Assembly (NCBI GenBank): GCA_947625205.1
Contig: CANQNN010000024.1
Span: 1-39,213, forward strand
DNA: 39,213 nt
Source: an uncultured Lachnospiraceae bacterium
GTDB taxonomy: Bacteria; Bacillota; Clostridia; Lachnospirales; Lachnospiraceae
Reading direction: 5' to 3'
Shown: piece after piece, positions 31,293 to 39,213 of the stretch
Layout of the letters: every line of letters starts with the position of its first letter
Numbering within the stretch: the stretch's first letter is position 1
The notes under the pieces: generated by a model
Databases searched by the model: none
What the model was told of the DNA's origin: nothing
Seen by the model: only the letters and a program-made list of their open reading frames with translations
Position numbers and translations under genes: made by a program

Positions 31293-31332
31293 CAACAACC
31301 GAGTTTTATATTACCATAACACCCGGCTGTTG
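31293..31332 (-). other. stable hairpin between lysA and tRNA-Leu
   Basis: On the minus strand CAACAGCCGGGT (31321-31332) pairs over 12 bases, with two G-T pairs, with ACTCGGTTGTTG (31293-31304). No T tract follows, and the tRNA begins 5 bases later, so this could be a processing signal for a joint lysA-tRNA transcript or a weak terminator. Confidence 0.45.
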
Positions 31333-31386
31333 GCAAGAAATTTATTTACCTCTACGTTTCTCTGCTGTTCTGTGCCCCGCTGTTTT

Positions 31387-32664
31387 TTATTTCTGTCCGG
31401 TCAGTCTCTTATATATATCAAAACAGTCAAAGGTCGCAAAATAATCCTTCGGGGTCTCGGCGCGTCTGATCAGCTGCACACTGCCATCCTCCTTAAGAAG
31501 AAGCTCCGCCGATTTAAGCTTGCCGTTGTAATTGTAGCCCATCGCAAAGCCGTGCGCACCGGTATCATGGATCACAAGATAATCTCCCATGTCGATCTTC
31601 GGTAGCATTCTGTCGATAGCGAACTTATCGTTATTCTCGCACAGGGAGCCAGTCACGTCGTATTTGTGATCGCAGGGTTCATCCTCCTTACCCAGTACGG
31701 TGATATGGTGATAGGCGCCGTACATAGCCGGACGCATCAGATTGACCGCGCACGCATCCACACCGATGTACTCTTTATGGGTGTGTTTCTCATGGATCGC
31801 TTTAGTTACCAGCGCACCGTAAGGGCCTGTCATAAAACGTCCCATCTCCGTATAGATCGCCACGCTGCCCAGCCCCGCCGGCACAAGGATCTGTTCAAAT
31901 TTTTCCCTGACACCCTCGCCGATCGCATGAATGTCGTTTCCGGTCTGATCCGGTTTATAGGGAATGCCCACGCCACCCGACAGATTGATGAACTCCAGCG
32001 TAACGCCCACTTTCTCTTTAATCTCCACGGCCATCTCAAACAGCTGTCCCGCCAGTTTCGGATAATATTCGTTTGTAACCGTATTGCTCGCCAGAAATGC
32101 ATGGAGTCCGAAATGTTTAACGCCCTTGTCCTTAAGGATCTTATATCCCTCAAACAACTGCTCTGTCGTGAAACCGTACTTTGCATCCCCCGGATTGTCC
32201 ATGATACCGTTGCTCATCTGGAATACTCCCCCGGGGTTGTAGCGGCAGCTCATTGTCTCCGGCAGCCTGCCTAATATATTCTCCACGAAATCAATATGGG
32301 TAATATCATCCAGGTTGATAATGCCGCCCACCTTCGCACAGTATGCATAATCCTCCGCCGGCGTATCGTTGGAGGAAAACATGATATCATGGCCATTGAT
32401 CCCCAGCGCATTGCTCAACATAAGCTCCGTCAGCGATGAGCAGTCGCAGCCTGCGCCGTACTCATGCATAATGTTGATCAGGAAAGGATTCGGACATGCT
32501 TTCACCGCAAAATACTCCTTAAATCCCTTATTCCACGCAAAGGCTTCCTTCACAGCCTTTATATTTTCCCGGATCCCTTTTTCGTCATAAATATGAAATG
32601 GCGTTGGATATTTCTGTACGATCTCCTCTATTTTTTCCTTTGTCACAAACGGTAATTTTTTCAT
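31387..32664 (-). CDS. lysA: diaminopimelate decarboxylase family protein
   Basis: A 425-residue PLP-dependent decarboxylase of the fold III (alanine-racemase-like) family. The PLP lysine is in YFAVKACPNP (Lys55). Other family features are GCDCSSLTEL, FINLSGGVGIPY and, near the C-terminus, GSLCENND (the Cys of the inter-subunit active site) and HDTGAHGFAMGYNYNG. It should convert meso-diaminopimelate to lysine. Its HLHAF-type motif reads LHAFLASNT, differing from LysA of E. coli, so it belongs to a divergent branch common in Clostridia; a related D-amino or carboxynorspermidine substrate is less likely. The start at 32664 is preferred to a TTG at 32676, which would touch the GGAG site. It is the last gene of the hisH-hisF-ung operon. 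Confidence 0.85.
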   Translation of the reverse strand: MKKLPFVTKEKIEEIVQKYPTPFHIYDEKGIRENIKAVKEAFAWNKGFKEYFAVKACPNPFLINIMHEYGAGCDCSSLTELMLSNALGINGHDIMFSSNDTPAEDYAYCAKVGGIINLDDITHIDFVENILGRLPETMSCRYNPGGVFQMSNGIMDNPGDAKYGFTTEQLFEGYKILKDKGVKHFGLHAFLASNTVTNEYYPKLAGQLFEMAVEIKEKVGVTLEFINLSGGVGIPYKPDQTGNDIHAIGEGVREKFEQILVPAGLGSVAIYTEMGRFMTGPYGALVTKAIHEKHTHKEYIGVDACAVNLMRPAMYGAYHHITVLGKEDEPCDHKYDVTGSLCENNDKFAIDRMLPKIDMGDYLVIHDTGAHGFAMGYNYNGKLKSAELLLKEDGSVQLIRRAETPKDYFATFDCFDIYKRLTGQK

Positions 32665-32687
32665 CTGTAGAACCAAACTCCTCTCTG

Positions 32688-33365
32688 TTATATATTTTCA
32701 ATCTGCCAGTCAACCGGCTCTACGCCGTTCTCTGTCAAAAACCTGTTACATTGACTGAAATGTCTGCACCCGAAGAACCCTCTGTACGCAGACAGCGGAC
32801 TCGGGTGAGGCGCCTGCAGTATCAGATGCCTCGGATTGGTCAGCATCGGTATCTTGCTCTGTGCAGGCCGTCCCCAAAGCAGATATACGATCGGCCGTTC
32901 CTGCGCATTGACCGCCTCGATCACGGCGTCTGTAAACTGCTCCCACCCTTTTCCCTGATGGGAATTTGCCTGATGAGCGCGCACCGTAAGCACTGTATTT
33001 AACAGCAGGACGCCCTGATCCGCCCACTTTTTCAGATAACCGTTATTGGGAATATAACAGCCCAGATCATCGTGAAGCTCCTGGTAGATATTCTGCAGGG
33101 AGGGCGGAATATCCTTCTGGTCCTGCGGCACGGAGAAACACATGCCCTGCGCCTGATGCTCATTATGATAGGGGTCCTGTCCCAGTAAAAGCACCTTTAC
33201 TTGATGTAAAGGTGTAAAATGAAAAGCGTTAAATATTTCGTCCGCCGGCGGATAGATCACTCTCTTACTGTACTCATCTTTTACAAAAGTATACAACTGC
33301 CTGTAATACGGTTTACGGAACTCTCCCTCCAAAGCCGCCGCCCAATCGTTACTTAACATCGCCAT
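32688..33365 (-). CDS. ung: uracil-DNA glycosylase
   Basis: A 225-residue family 1 uracil-DNA glycosylase, which removes uracil from DNA to start base excision repair. The water-activating motif is GQDPYH (Asp64), the uracil-binding region contains FSVPQDQKDIPPSLQNIY, and the minor-groove motif is HPSPLSAYRGFFG with the catalytic His. Length and motifs are normal. ATG at 33365 follows GGGAG at 8 bases. It lies 40 bases after hisF and 23 bases before lysA, so it appears to ride in an amino-acid operon with no clear functional link. Confidence 0.96.
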   Translation of the reverse strand: MAMLSNDWAAALEGEFRKPYYRQLYTFVKDEYSKRVIYPPADEIFNAFHFTPLHQVKVLLLGQDPYHNEHQAQGMCFSVPQDQKDIPPSLQNIYQELHDDLGCYIPNNGYLKKWADQGVLLLNTVLTVRAHQANSHQGKGWEQFTDAVIEAVNAQERPIVYLLWGRPAQSKIPMLTNPRHLILQAPHPSPLSAYRGFFGCRHFSQCNRFLTENGVEPVDWQIENI

Positions 33366-33405
33366 AATTTTATCTCCCGTAAAAACACACTTGCGTTACC
33401 GTTCA

Positions 33406-34167
33406 TTACATCCTGACAGAGATTCCTCTTTCTCTCAGATACCGTTTCAAGTCGCTTATCTCCATTTCTTTAAAATGAAACAAAGACGCCGCCAAAGCCG
33501 CGTCGGCTTTCCCTTCCGTAAAAGCATCATAGAAATGCTCCATCGTGCCGGCGCCGCCGGAAGCAATCACCGGCACCGATACATTTTCGGCAACGGCTCT
33601 GGTCAGTTCCAGATCGTATCCCGCCTTCGTGCCGTCGCCGTCCATACTTGTCAGGAGGATTTCTCCCGCGCCCAGGCTGTCCGCCTTCATCGCCCACTCT
33701 ACGGCGTCGATCCCCATATCAATACGCCCGCCGTTCTTATAAATATTCCAGCCGCTTCCATCCGGTCTGCGTTTTGCATCGATTGCAACCACCACGCACT
33801 GGCTTCCGAACTTGTCCGCCGCATCGCTGATCAGCCGCGGATTCATGATTGCTGCGGAATTAACGGACACCTTGTCGGCGCCCTCCCGCAGAATAGCCCT
33901 GAAATCTTCCACCGTCCGTATGCCGCCGCCTACCGTAAATGGAATAAACACCTTCTGTGCGACTTTACGAACCATCTCCACAGCTGTATTTCTCGCATCG
34001 GATGAGGCCGTTATGTCCAGAAACACCAATTCATCCGCGCCGGACGCATCGTAGGCCGCTCCGACTTCCGCCGGATCGCCCGCGTCTTTAAAATTGATAA
34101 AATTCACACCCTTGACCACTCTGCCGTTCTTCACGTCCAGGCACGGAATGATTCGTTTTGTATGCAT
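33406..34167 (-). CDS. hisF: imidazole glycerol phosphate synthase, cyclase subunit
   Basis: A 253-residue (beta-alpha)8 barrel. With HisH it turns PRFAR and ammonia into imidazole glycerol phosphate and AICAR in histidine synthesis. The catalytic aspartates are Asp11 in IPCLDVKNG and Asp130 in VVVAIDAKR. Phosphate-binding loops include TVGGGIRT and VIASGGAG. It lies 27 bases after hisH. The rest of the his pathway is not in the window, so the genes are split from a main his operon. Confidence 0.97.
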   Translation of the reverse strand: MHTKRIIPCLDVKNGRVVKGVNFINFKDAGDPAEVGAAYDASGADELVFLDITASSDARNTAVEMVRKVAQKVFIPFTVGGGIRTVEDFRAILREGADKVSVNSAAIMNPRLISDAADKFGSQCVVVAIDAKRRPDGSGWNIYKNGGRIDMGIDAVEWAMKADSLGAGEILLTSMDGDGTKAGYDLELTRAVAENVSVPVIASGGAGTMEHFYDAFTEGKADAALAASLFHFKEMEISDLKRYLRERGISVRM

Positions 34168-34194
34168 CAGCTCGTCCCGCTTTCTCCGCCGATT

Positions 34195-34800
34195 CTATAC
34201 GGCAAGGAAATTTCTTAAGATTCTCATGCCCACATCGGAACTTTTCTCCGGATGAAACTGACAGGCAAATACATTCCCTTTTTCCACAGAAGCATGGATC
34301 GATGCGGCATACTCCGTAACCGCGGTCACCATATCCTGTTCCCCGGCCTCCAGATAATAGGAATGAACAAAATATACATATGACTGTTCCGACACGCCCT
34401 CAAACAAGCGTCCTTTATTGGGATAACTTAATGAATTCCAGCCAATATGCGGGATCTTAAGTCCCTTGTCATCCGGCAGTCTCAGGATCTTGCCCGGCAG
34501 GATACCCAGTCCCGCCACACCGGGACTCTCCTCGCTGCTCTCGAACAACAGTTGAAGTCCGAGACAGATACCCAGCAAAGGAATTCCCTTATCCACAACT
34601 TCACTGATCACACCGGCAAGATCATAATTTTTAAGCTTCTCCATCGCATCGCCGAAAGCGCCCACACCGGGTAATATGACATGATCTGCCGACAGGATCG
34701 TATCCCGCCGTCTGGTCACCTCAACGCTTTCGCCGAGCGCTATCATTGCTTTCTCAACGCTCCTGATATTGCCGGCATCATAATCAATCACCGCAACCAT
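34195..34800 (-). CDS. hisH: imidazole glycerol phosphate synthase, glutamine amidotransferase subunit
   Basis: A 201-residue class I glutamine amidotransferase that supplies ammonia to HisF. The nucleophile is Cys79 in GICLGLQLLF, and the rest of the triad lies in CQFHPEKS near the C-terminus. The N-terminus VAVIDYDAGNIRSVEKA is typical of HisH. It starts 9 bases after the large acidic membrane protein gene; a GGAG site lies about 12 bases upstream of the ATG. Confidence 0.96.
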   Translation of the reverse strand: MVAVIDYDAGNIRSVEKAMIALGESVEVTRRRDTILSADHVILPGVGAFGDAMEKLKNYDLAGVISEVVDKGIPLLGICLGLQLLFESSEESPGVAGLGILPGKILRLPDDKGLKIPHIGWNSLSYPNKGRLFEGVSEQSYVYFVHSYYLEAGEQDMVTAVTEYAASIHASVEKGNVFACQFHPEKSSDVGMRILRNFLAV

Positions 34801-34809
34801 ATAAGTAGT

Positions 34810-37026
34810 CTACTCCGTTTCTGTGTTTTCAAGCCTGTCGATGATCTCCTCTTCCTCCGGCAATATATCCTGCTTTGCTTCCGGCGTTTCACTCTCCGTC
34901 CCATAGGCTTCACCGGCTATGACCGCCTGAACACGCTGGGAATATGTCACGTCATCGCCGGAAGAGATAATATCCATCGCGTCCGTCTCTGACAGACCGT
35001 AATCACCGGCAAGCGCATCCAGTATCTGCTCATAAATTGCCCGCACCTCGTCACTCACGTTGTACCGGTCAGCTTTGTCTCTCAGATCCTGATAACGGCT
35101 GACGCCGTCAAGCAATGCATTCAATGCTTCAAGAGGCATATCCAGTTTGCTATAATTCTCATAAGAATCCATCTTGCGCTGCATCTGCAGGATGATACTG
35201 CTCTTCTGCAGCAGCGCTTCATCCTCTTTACTCAGATTCTTTCCGTATAATAACTCATATGCCTGTGCATACTGATCGCGGTCAAATGCCACGCGCGCCT
35301 CCTGTTTTTCCATCTGGACAGGCAGTAATATTGTAATCACGATAATGCATGCGGCAATAGTAGCGCAGAACACGAATACCGATATGACTTTTTTCTTTGA
35401 AAGCTTTTTCTCCGGAGCCTTCGGGGTCTCTTCAACCGCTTTTTCTTTCTTTTTTTTCTTCTTCTCTTTTCTGGGCTTTTGGGCTTTGTCTTCGCTCTCG
35501 CCGTCTTCCTCACCCTCGCCGTTCCCGGTTTCGGGAGTATTCTTCCCGCCCTTTTTACCCTTCTCTTTTCTGCCCTTTTTCTCTTTCTTTTCTTTCTTTT
35601 TCGCGTTCTTCTTATCCTCTGCCTGAAGCTCCTCAAGCAGCTCTTTATTTTCATCCGAAAGATTTCCTATGTCCGGGCCAAGATTGTCCAAATCACTTTC
35701 ATCGGCGCCGCTCTCATCTTCCTCCAGAAGCAAAGCCATCAGCCTGGCTAAAAGCCCTTGTTTTTTAGGTTCCTTATCGGCTGTATCCGCACCTTCCACA
35801 AGTGCTGCCAGTTCATCCTCCAGACCATCCGAATCGGAGGCGGCGGATTTAGCTGCATTCTTCTTTGCACGTTTTTCTTTCTTTCTTCTCTCTTTCTCTT
35901 CCTGCTTCTTCTGCTTCCTGGTTTTAAGCTTCTCCCGCTCTTCCAGTTCACCGGGAGTGATCTCGCGTATATTCTCCGGCTCCCCTTCTTCCATTCTGCC
36001 TCCGGCTCCCTGCTCCGGCTCCTCTTCCTCTCCGGAGAAGAAATCAAAGGCATCGTTCATTTCGCCGCCGTCACTTTCTCCGGAATCGCCTTCACCCAGC
36101 AGCGCCATCATATCATCATCCACTGCAACGCCCTGGTCCGATTTCTCGAGCATATCGCTGATCGCCGACAGGTCCTCATCGCCGCCCATACTTGCCAGAA
36201 GGGCCGACAGATCCGCATCCTCTTCGCCCGTTTCCTCCAAGGCAAAATGATCCTCATCACCCGCCTCAGCCTCACCGGAATCTATATCGCCGGACGCACC
36301 GCTTCCGCCCAGCAGCTCCTCCAGTGCAAAATCGTCCGCAAACGCTTCATCACCATCTGCCGGTATCGCCTCATCGCCTGACGCAGCCTCGTCATTACCC
36401 GAAAACAGTTCCTCATCAGGCGCCTCCTCCTCAGGGAGCATACTTTCATCTAAAGACAAATCATCAAACGACAGACTCTCTGGCTCCAGATCATCTAACG
36501 ACAAATCATCCGATGACAGATCATTTGATAACAGATCGTCAAAGGATAAGCTGTCATCCGGCGCCGCATCCGAAAACATATCTTCATCCGGCGTCTCATC
36601 CAAGTGCATATCCTCGTCCAGCACTTCATCCGATATTCCGCTCTCATTCAAGAACTCGGTTAACGCAGGGTCAACATCGAGCATATCTTCCGCCGGTTCC
36701 ATCTCTCCGGACAGAGAGCCTTCTGTCATAGGCTCATCAGCAGGCATGTCATCAAACGACAGTTCATCCAGCGATAAGCTGTCGTCCGCCGTCTCATCCT
36801 CCGGCGACCCCTCTCCCACAGATGCAAACATTGCTGCAATATCATCCATATCCGCCATGTCGGAAGTATCTTCACCGGGAATATCTTCACTGGGAACCTG
36901 CTCCTCCATGTTTGTACCTGCCGCGTTATCCAACGGCGCAGATTCTGGCAATTCTGCACTGTTATCGGCTGTATTTTCCGTCAATGACCGCAACAGACTG
37001 TCTAAGTATTCTTCACTCGAGCTCAT
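34810..37026 (-). CDS. large acidic single-span membrane protein of unknown function
   Basis: A 738-residue protein I do not recognise. Residues 1-350 are extremely acidic and low in complexity, with many degenerate copies of a Ser-x-Asp-Asp-Leu motif (LSFDDL, LSSDDL, LSLDDL). Residues about 350-540 are dense in Lys and Glu (RKKEKRAKKN, KKKKKEK). A single membrane span follows at about 546-566 (FVFCATIAACIIVITILL). The C-terminal 170 residues are helical and outside the membrane, with TPR-like character (AYELLYGKNLSKEDEALLQ). The long charged N-terminus should be cytoplasmic. ATG at 37026 follows GGGAG at 5 bases, and a good promoter lies upstream. It is the first gene of the hisH-hisF-ung-lysA operon. 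Confidence 0.75.
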   Translation of the reverse strand: MSSSEEYLDSLLRSLTENTADNSAELPESAPLDNAAGTNMEEQVPSEDIPGEDTSDMADMDDIAAMFASVGEGSPEDETADDSLSLDELSFDDMPADEPMTEGSLSGEMEPAEDMLDVDPALTEFLNESGISDEVLDEDMHLDETPDEDMFSDAAPDDSLSFDDLLSNDLSSDDLSLDDLEPESLSFDDLSLDESMLPEEEAPDEELFSGNDEAASGDEAIPADGDEAFADDFALEELLGGSGASGDIDSGEAEAGDEDHFALEETGEEDADLSALLASMGGDEDLSAISDMLEKSDQGVAVDDDMMALLGEGDSGESDGGEMNDAFDFFSGEEEEPEQGAGGRMEEGEPENIREITPGELEEREKLKTRKQKKQEEKERRKKEKRAKKNAAKSAASDSDGLEDELAALVEGADTADKEPKKQGLLARLMALLLEEDESGADESDLDNLGPDIGNLSDENKELLEELQAEDKKNAKKKEKKEKKGRKEKGKKGGKNTPETGNGEGEEDGESEDKAQKPRKEKKKKKKEKAVEETPKAPEKKLSKKKVISVFVFCATIAACIIVITILLPVQMEKQEARVAFDRDQYAQAYELLYGKNLSKEDEALLQKSSIILQMQRKMDSYENYSKLDMPLEALNALLDGVSRYQDLRDKADRYNVSDEVRAIYEQILDALAGDYGLSETDAMDIISSGDDVTYSQRVQAVIAGEAYGTESETPEAKQDILPEEEEIIDRLENTETE

Positions 37027-37062
37027 AGTTTCTCCCTATACATATTAAACTGTTTATGATTC

Positions 37063-37091
37063 ATTGTAGCATATACTACATCTTTTCACAA
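37063..37091 (-). promoter_or_regulatory. promoter of the acidic protein-hisHF-ung-lysA operon
   Basis: On the minus strand TTGTGA (37086-37091) and TACAAT (37063-37068) are spaced by 17 bases, with TGC before the -10 making it extended. The -35 box lies inside the last codons of the sirtuin-like gene. Confidence 0.6.
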
Positions 37092-37876
37092 ATCGCTTTT
37101 ATGAAACTGACCGGATTTTCCTTTATTGACATTCCTTTATCCCCTATCTCTTCCCCGATCTGGAAAAGAGAGGGATGTACCCGGAAGAGAAAAGCTTTAC
37201 GGTTATAAGTGACTATTTTTTCAAAAGGGAAACGAATCACCGTTGGGTAGTCCATCCCCACCCCTAATTCTAACACACATATTTTTCTGTTTACAGTTCC
37301 TTGAAGCCATTTCATGTAATCGGCCCACTGCGGCAGATAACCTTCCTCAGCATACCGCGTCACTCCAAGCTGGTTAAACCTGAGTTTAGCGCCGCACACC
37401 GGACAAACCGGCTCTTTCAGATCGCCAACGGATATTTCTTTCCCGTAGTACCGCAATACGGCTTCATACGTTTCCTGCGGTATATCGCTGAGCATATGGG
37501 AACAGTTATTGTCGCACTGCATCTTCCGAAAACCGCCGCAGGGCGTGACAATACGTTTCTCATCCAATCCTGCGCCGTACAGATAATCGTCTATACAAAG
37601 CGAGACAATATAGTAATTCCTGCCCGCAAGCATTTTGCCCAAATCTTTATATGCCTGACGCCACTGGTCGTCCCGTTTCTGCTGCAGTATCATTCTCTGT
37701 AAAAAAGGAATGATCCAGATACGTCCCTTATCGCCGCCGATTTCATTCTCAATTTCACAGAAGCGTTCGTCCCGGGTAAGGGCGCTCCAGTCATATTGCA
37801 TGTCTTCACCGATCCCGACCAGAACCATTTCCGCATCCTGTAACTTTTCCAATACCCGCGAACCGCTTACACTCAT
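37076..37876 (-). CDS. divergent sirtuin (SIR2)-like protein
   Basis: A 266-residue protein with a sirtuin layout. VLVGIGEDM (18-26) sits where sirtuins have the GAGxS NAD loop. VSLCIDDYLYGAGLDEKRIV (91-110) resembles the TQNIDxLHxxAG segment. A zinc site is formed by Cys121-x3-Cys125 and Cys158-x2-Cys161. VLELGVGMDYPTVIRFP near 201-217 matches the C-terminal NAD-contact strand. The catalytic histidine (usually HG before the zinc ribbon) is replaced: the sequence reads TPCGGF with Cys113. Deacylase activity is therefore doubtful. ATG at 37876 follows GAGG at 7 bases. It lies between cheV and the acidic membrane protein with no promoter seen, so it may be expressed by read-through from cheV. 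Confidence 0.65.
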   Translation of the reverse strand: MSVSGSRVLEKLQDAEMVLVGIGEDMQYDWSALTRDERFCEIENEIGGDKGRIWIIPFLQRMILQQKRDDQWRQAYKDLGKMLAGRNYYIVSLCIDDYLYGAGLDEKRIVTPCGGFRKMQCDNNCSHMLSDIPQETYEAVLRYYGKEISVGDLKEPVCPVCGAKLRFNQLGVTRYAEEGYLPQWADYMKWLQGTVNRKICVLELGVGMDYPTVIRFPFEKIVTYNRKAFLFRVHPSLFQIGEEIGDKGMSIKENPVSFIKAICEKM

Positions 37877-37889
37877 TTTATATCCTCTG

Positions 37890-37923
37890 CATAATAAATG
37901 AAGGCTGGGAAGCTCCCAGCCTT
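37890..37923 (-). terminator. terminator of cheV
   Basis: AAGGCTGGGA (37901-37910) and TCCCAGCCTT (37914-37923) form a perfect 10-bp stem with a 3-base loop. On the minus strand a modest T-rich tail (37890-37900) follows. It lies 14 bases after the cheV stop. The weak tail may allow read-through into the sirtuin-like gene. Confidence 0.75.
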
Positions 37924-37937
37924 TACATTTTGGTATA

Positions 37938-38840
37938 CTACTTCAGATTGATGACCAAATCATCTACTGTACGTACCAAATTACCAATCTCGGGTTTTGA
38001 AAGCTGTGCATTCGCACCGAGCGCCTCGCCCTTTTTCCGCATTTCATCATTGACAAGAGACGAGAAAATAACAACCGGAATATCTTTCGTTTCCTCATCG
38101 GATTTAACAAGTTTTGTTAATCTGTGACCGTCCATGATCGGCATCTCAATATCGGTAATGATACACTGTACATGATCTTTCAGCGTACCTTCTTTCTTAC
38201 ATTCCTGAATAACATCGTATGCCTGCTGTCCGTTCTCTGTATGGATCAGGTTCGCATAGCCCGCCTTATGCAGAGAATCAACGATCAGCTTATTCAAAAG
38301 CGGCGAATCTTCAGCGATCAAAATCGGCACATCGTTTCTCTGCCGTTCACCAAGCGCCTCTATATCCGTCATCTTAAGTCCCGTCTCAGGATTGATGTCC
38401 GTAACGATCTTCTCAAAATCAAGAATAATGATCAAACGATCCTCAAACTTAATAATACCCGTCGAAACACCGTCTTCAGTTGTGGATACAGTAGAACCCG
38501 GTTTAATGATATCACGCCAGGATACGCGGTGAATACCAACTACCGAATCGACATGGAACGCAATATCAAGTTTATTAAAATTAGTGATAATGAACAATCC
38601 GCCCGGCTGCGTGGTTCCCCGCTGCAGACAGTTTTTTAAGTCTATCGCGGTTATCATAGTATCCCGGGGCATAAATATTCCTTCAATACTTGGATGCGCA
38701 TTCGGCACCGGAGTAACCGGCTGATATACGATAATCTCTTTGATCTTGGCAACATTAATACCGTATGCATTACCGTCCAGCTTAAATTCAAGTACCTCCA
38801 GCTCATTGGTTCCATTCTCAAGCAGAATCTTTGTATCCAT
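37938..38840 (-). CDS. cheV: chemotaxis coupling/response regulator protein CheV
   Basis: A 300-residue protein with an N-terminal CheW domain (about 12-155) and a C-terminal receiver domain (about 175-298). The receiver has acidic pocket residues in LIAEDSP, the phosphoacceptor Asp near 230 in ITDIEMPIMDG and the switch Lys in QLSKPE. CheV couples chemoreceptors to CheA and adjusts adaptation through its phosphorylation. ATG at 38840 follows GAGGTGG at 5 bases; a GTG three codons earlier is part of that ribosome binding site. No other chemotaxis or flagellar gene is in the window. It stands downstream of an rRNA operon terminator with a long 5' leader. Confidence 0.93.
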   Translation of the reverse strand: MDTKILLENGTNELEVLEFKLDGNAYGINVAKIKEIIVYQPVTPVPNAHPSIEGIFMPRDTMITAIDLKNCLQRGTTQPGGLFIITNFNKLDIAFHVDSVVGIHRVSWRDIIKPGSTVSTTEDGVSTGIIKFEDRLIIILDFEKIVTDINPETGLKMTDIEALGERQRNDVPILIAEDSPLLNKLIVDSLHKAGYANLIHTENGQQAYDVIQECKKEGTLKDHVQCIITDIEMPIMDGHRLTKLVKSDEETKDIPVVIFSSLVNDEMRKKGEALGANAQLSKPEIGNLVRTVDDLVINLK

Positions 38841-39017
38841 GTAATCCACCTCACGTTATATAATTAAAAGAAAAGCAAACCACCTTGCAATCAGCAAACC
38901 AAATCCCCCAGTGATTTGCTCCGGAAGAATGAAATTCTCCCAAACAGTACTGACAGATTGCATATATATATTGACACATTTAACAAAAAAAATCTACTGC
39001 AATCTTAATTTCAATTA
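38841..39017 (-). other. long 5' leader of cheV with hairpins
   Basis: The roughly 170 bases between the probable -10 box and cheV hold no ORF I can support. A hairpin with 8 pairs is formed by GGAAGAAT (38923-38930) and ATTCTCCC (38934-38941), with one G-T pair. An imperfect pairing of GCAAA/TTTGC type spans about 38893-38920. I do not recognise a known riboswitch class. Confidence 0.4.
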
Positions 39018-39026
39018 ATTATACCA
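39018..39026 (-). promoter_or_regulatory. probable extended -10 promoter element of cheV
   Basis: On the minus strand TGG directly precedes a consensus TATAAT (39018-39023). The -35 region falls in the T tract of the rRNA terminator and is not consensus. It is the only strong -10 box between the rRNA operon and cheV. Confidence 0.45.
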
Positions 39027-39027
39027 T

Positions 39028-39076
39028 AAAAAAAAATAAAAAAAAACACTATTTGTATTTTTTTACAAATAGTGTT
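39028..39076 (-). terminator. terminator of the rRNA operon
   Basis: AACACTATTTGT (39045-39056) and ACAAATAGTGTT (39065-39076) form a perfect 12-bp stem. On the minus strand it is followed by a long T tract (39028-39044). It lies about 110 bases past the 23S 3' end. Confidence 0.88.
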
Positions 39077-39187
39077 GTCATTTTATTATTGATCTTACTG
39101 CCAGCCTTCTTTTGCCACTCTGCAGTTTCCCCTGTAAGGGACATGCCCTCAAAACCGAACCTGAAAGATCCACAAACCTTACTTATT

Positions 39188-39213
39188 GGTTAAGCCCTCG
39201 ACCGATTAGTACT
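39188..39213 (-). rRNA. 3' end of 23S rRNA (partial, cut by the window edge)
   Basis: On the minus strand the last bases read AGTACTAATCGGTCGAGGGC followed by TTAACC, the conserved 3' terminus of 23S rRNA. Only about 26 bases are inside the window. The 110 bases between it and the terminator contain no 5S rRNA gene or tRNA. Confidence 0.88.

Noticed and set aside
35345..36731. Several plus-strand frames rich in Phe, Ser and Pro
   Set aside because: They are complements of the Lys/Glu- and Asp-rich codons of the acidic membrane protein and follow from its biased composition.
39077..39187. 5S rRNA gene downstream of 23S
   Set aside because: None of the conserved 5S blocks is present and the interval is shorter than or equal to a complete 5S gene with spacers.
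1..39213. CRISPR arrays, insertion sequences, prophage genes
   Set aside because: No evenly spaced direct repeats with unique spacers, no transposase or phage structural gene, and no integrase were found. The only mobile-element sign is the tRNA fragment repeats near 30559-31225.

Overview
The window looks like chromosomal core sequence of a low-to-mid GC, anaerobic Firmicute, most likely a member of the Lachnospiraceae (Clostridium cluster XIVa). This placement is inferred from gene content and synteny: pta divergent from tmcAL, a two-component SmsC/SmsB Fe-S scaffold, a fused double-ATPase ECF transporter, the UPF0210/ACT pair, an extended FtsA-like ATPase beside coaE and polA, AGGAGG-type ribosome binding sites, and a tRNA without an encoded CCA. 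No marker gene long enough to fix the genus is present. Almost every gene lies on the minus strand; the only confident plus-strand genes are tmcAL and a tiny toxin-like gene.

Layout: 82-2581 holds pta and, divergently, tmcAL. 2589-8741 is a minus-strand operon reading smsC (sufC), smsB (sufB/D-like), cls, plsC and a hybrid histidine kinase, so Fe-S assembly and phospholipid synthesis share a transcript. 8951-12495 holds a MATE exporter, an HPr-like protein without the catalytic histidine, and a GH13 alpha-glycosidase with a clear promoter and a LacI/CcpA-type operator. 12557-18999 is a second long operon: ECF S component, fused ECF ATPases, EcfT, an epimerase-like SDR, feoA and feoB. 19136-27768 carries a zinc-finger membrane protein, polA, coaE, an FtsA-like ATPase, the WalJ-type hydrolase, an ACT protein and UPF0210. 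27911-30342 is a cell-envelope cluster: GH25 lysozyme, a catalytically degenerate LytM/M23 protein and a bactofilin.

30343-31204 is the accessory part. Three copies of the 3' end of the neighbouring tRNA-Leu(CAA) gene are spread over it. Between the first two sits what I read as a complete type I toxin-antitoxin-like module: a plus-strand promoter, a 14-codon leader ORF overlapping by ATGA a 40-aa single-membrane-span basic peptide, a perfect bidirectional terminator lying inside the toxin's last codons, and a convergent antisense RNA with its own promoter. Both RNAs begin with the same imperfect stem-loop. A relic of the 3' end of a second module lies just outside the first tRNA fragment. 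This is the best candidate in the window for an undescribed system.

31387-37026 is an operon running from a large acidic membrane protein through hisH, hisF and ung to lysA, upstream of the tRNA. 37076-38840 holds a divergent sirtuin-like protein and cheV. The right edge is the 3' end of a minus-strand 23S rRNA gene, followed directly by a strong terminator and no 5S gene.
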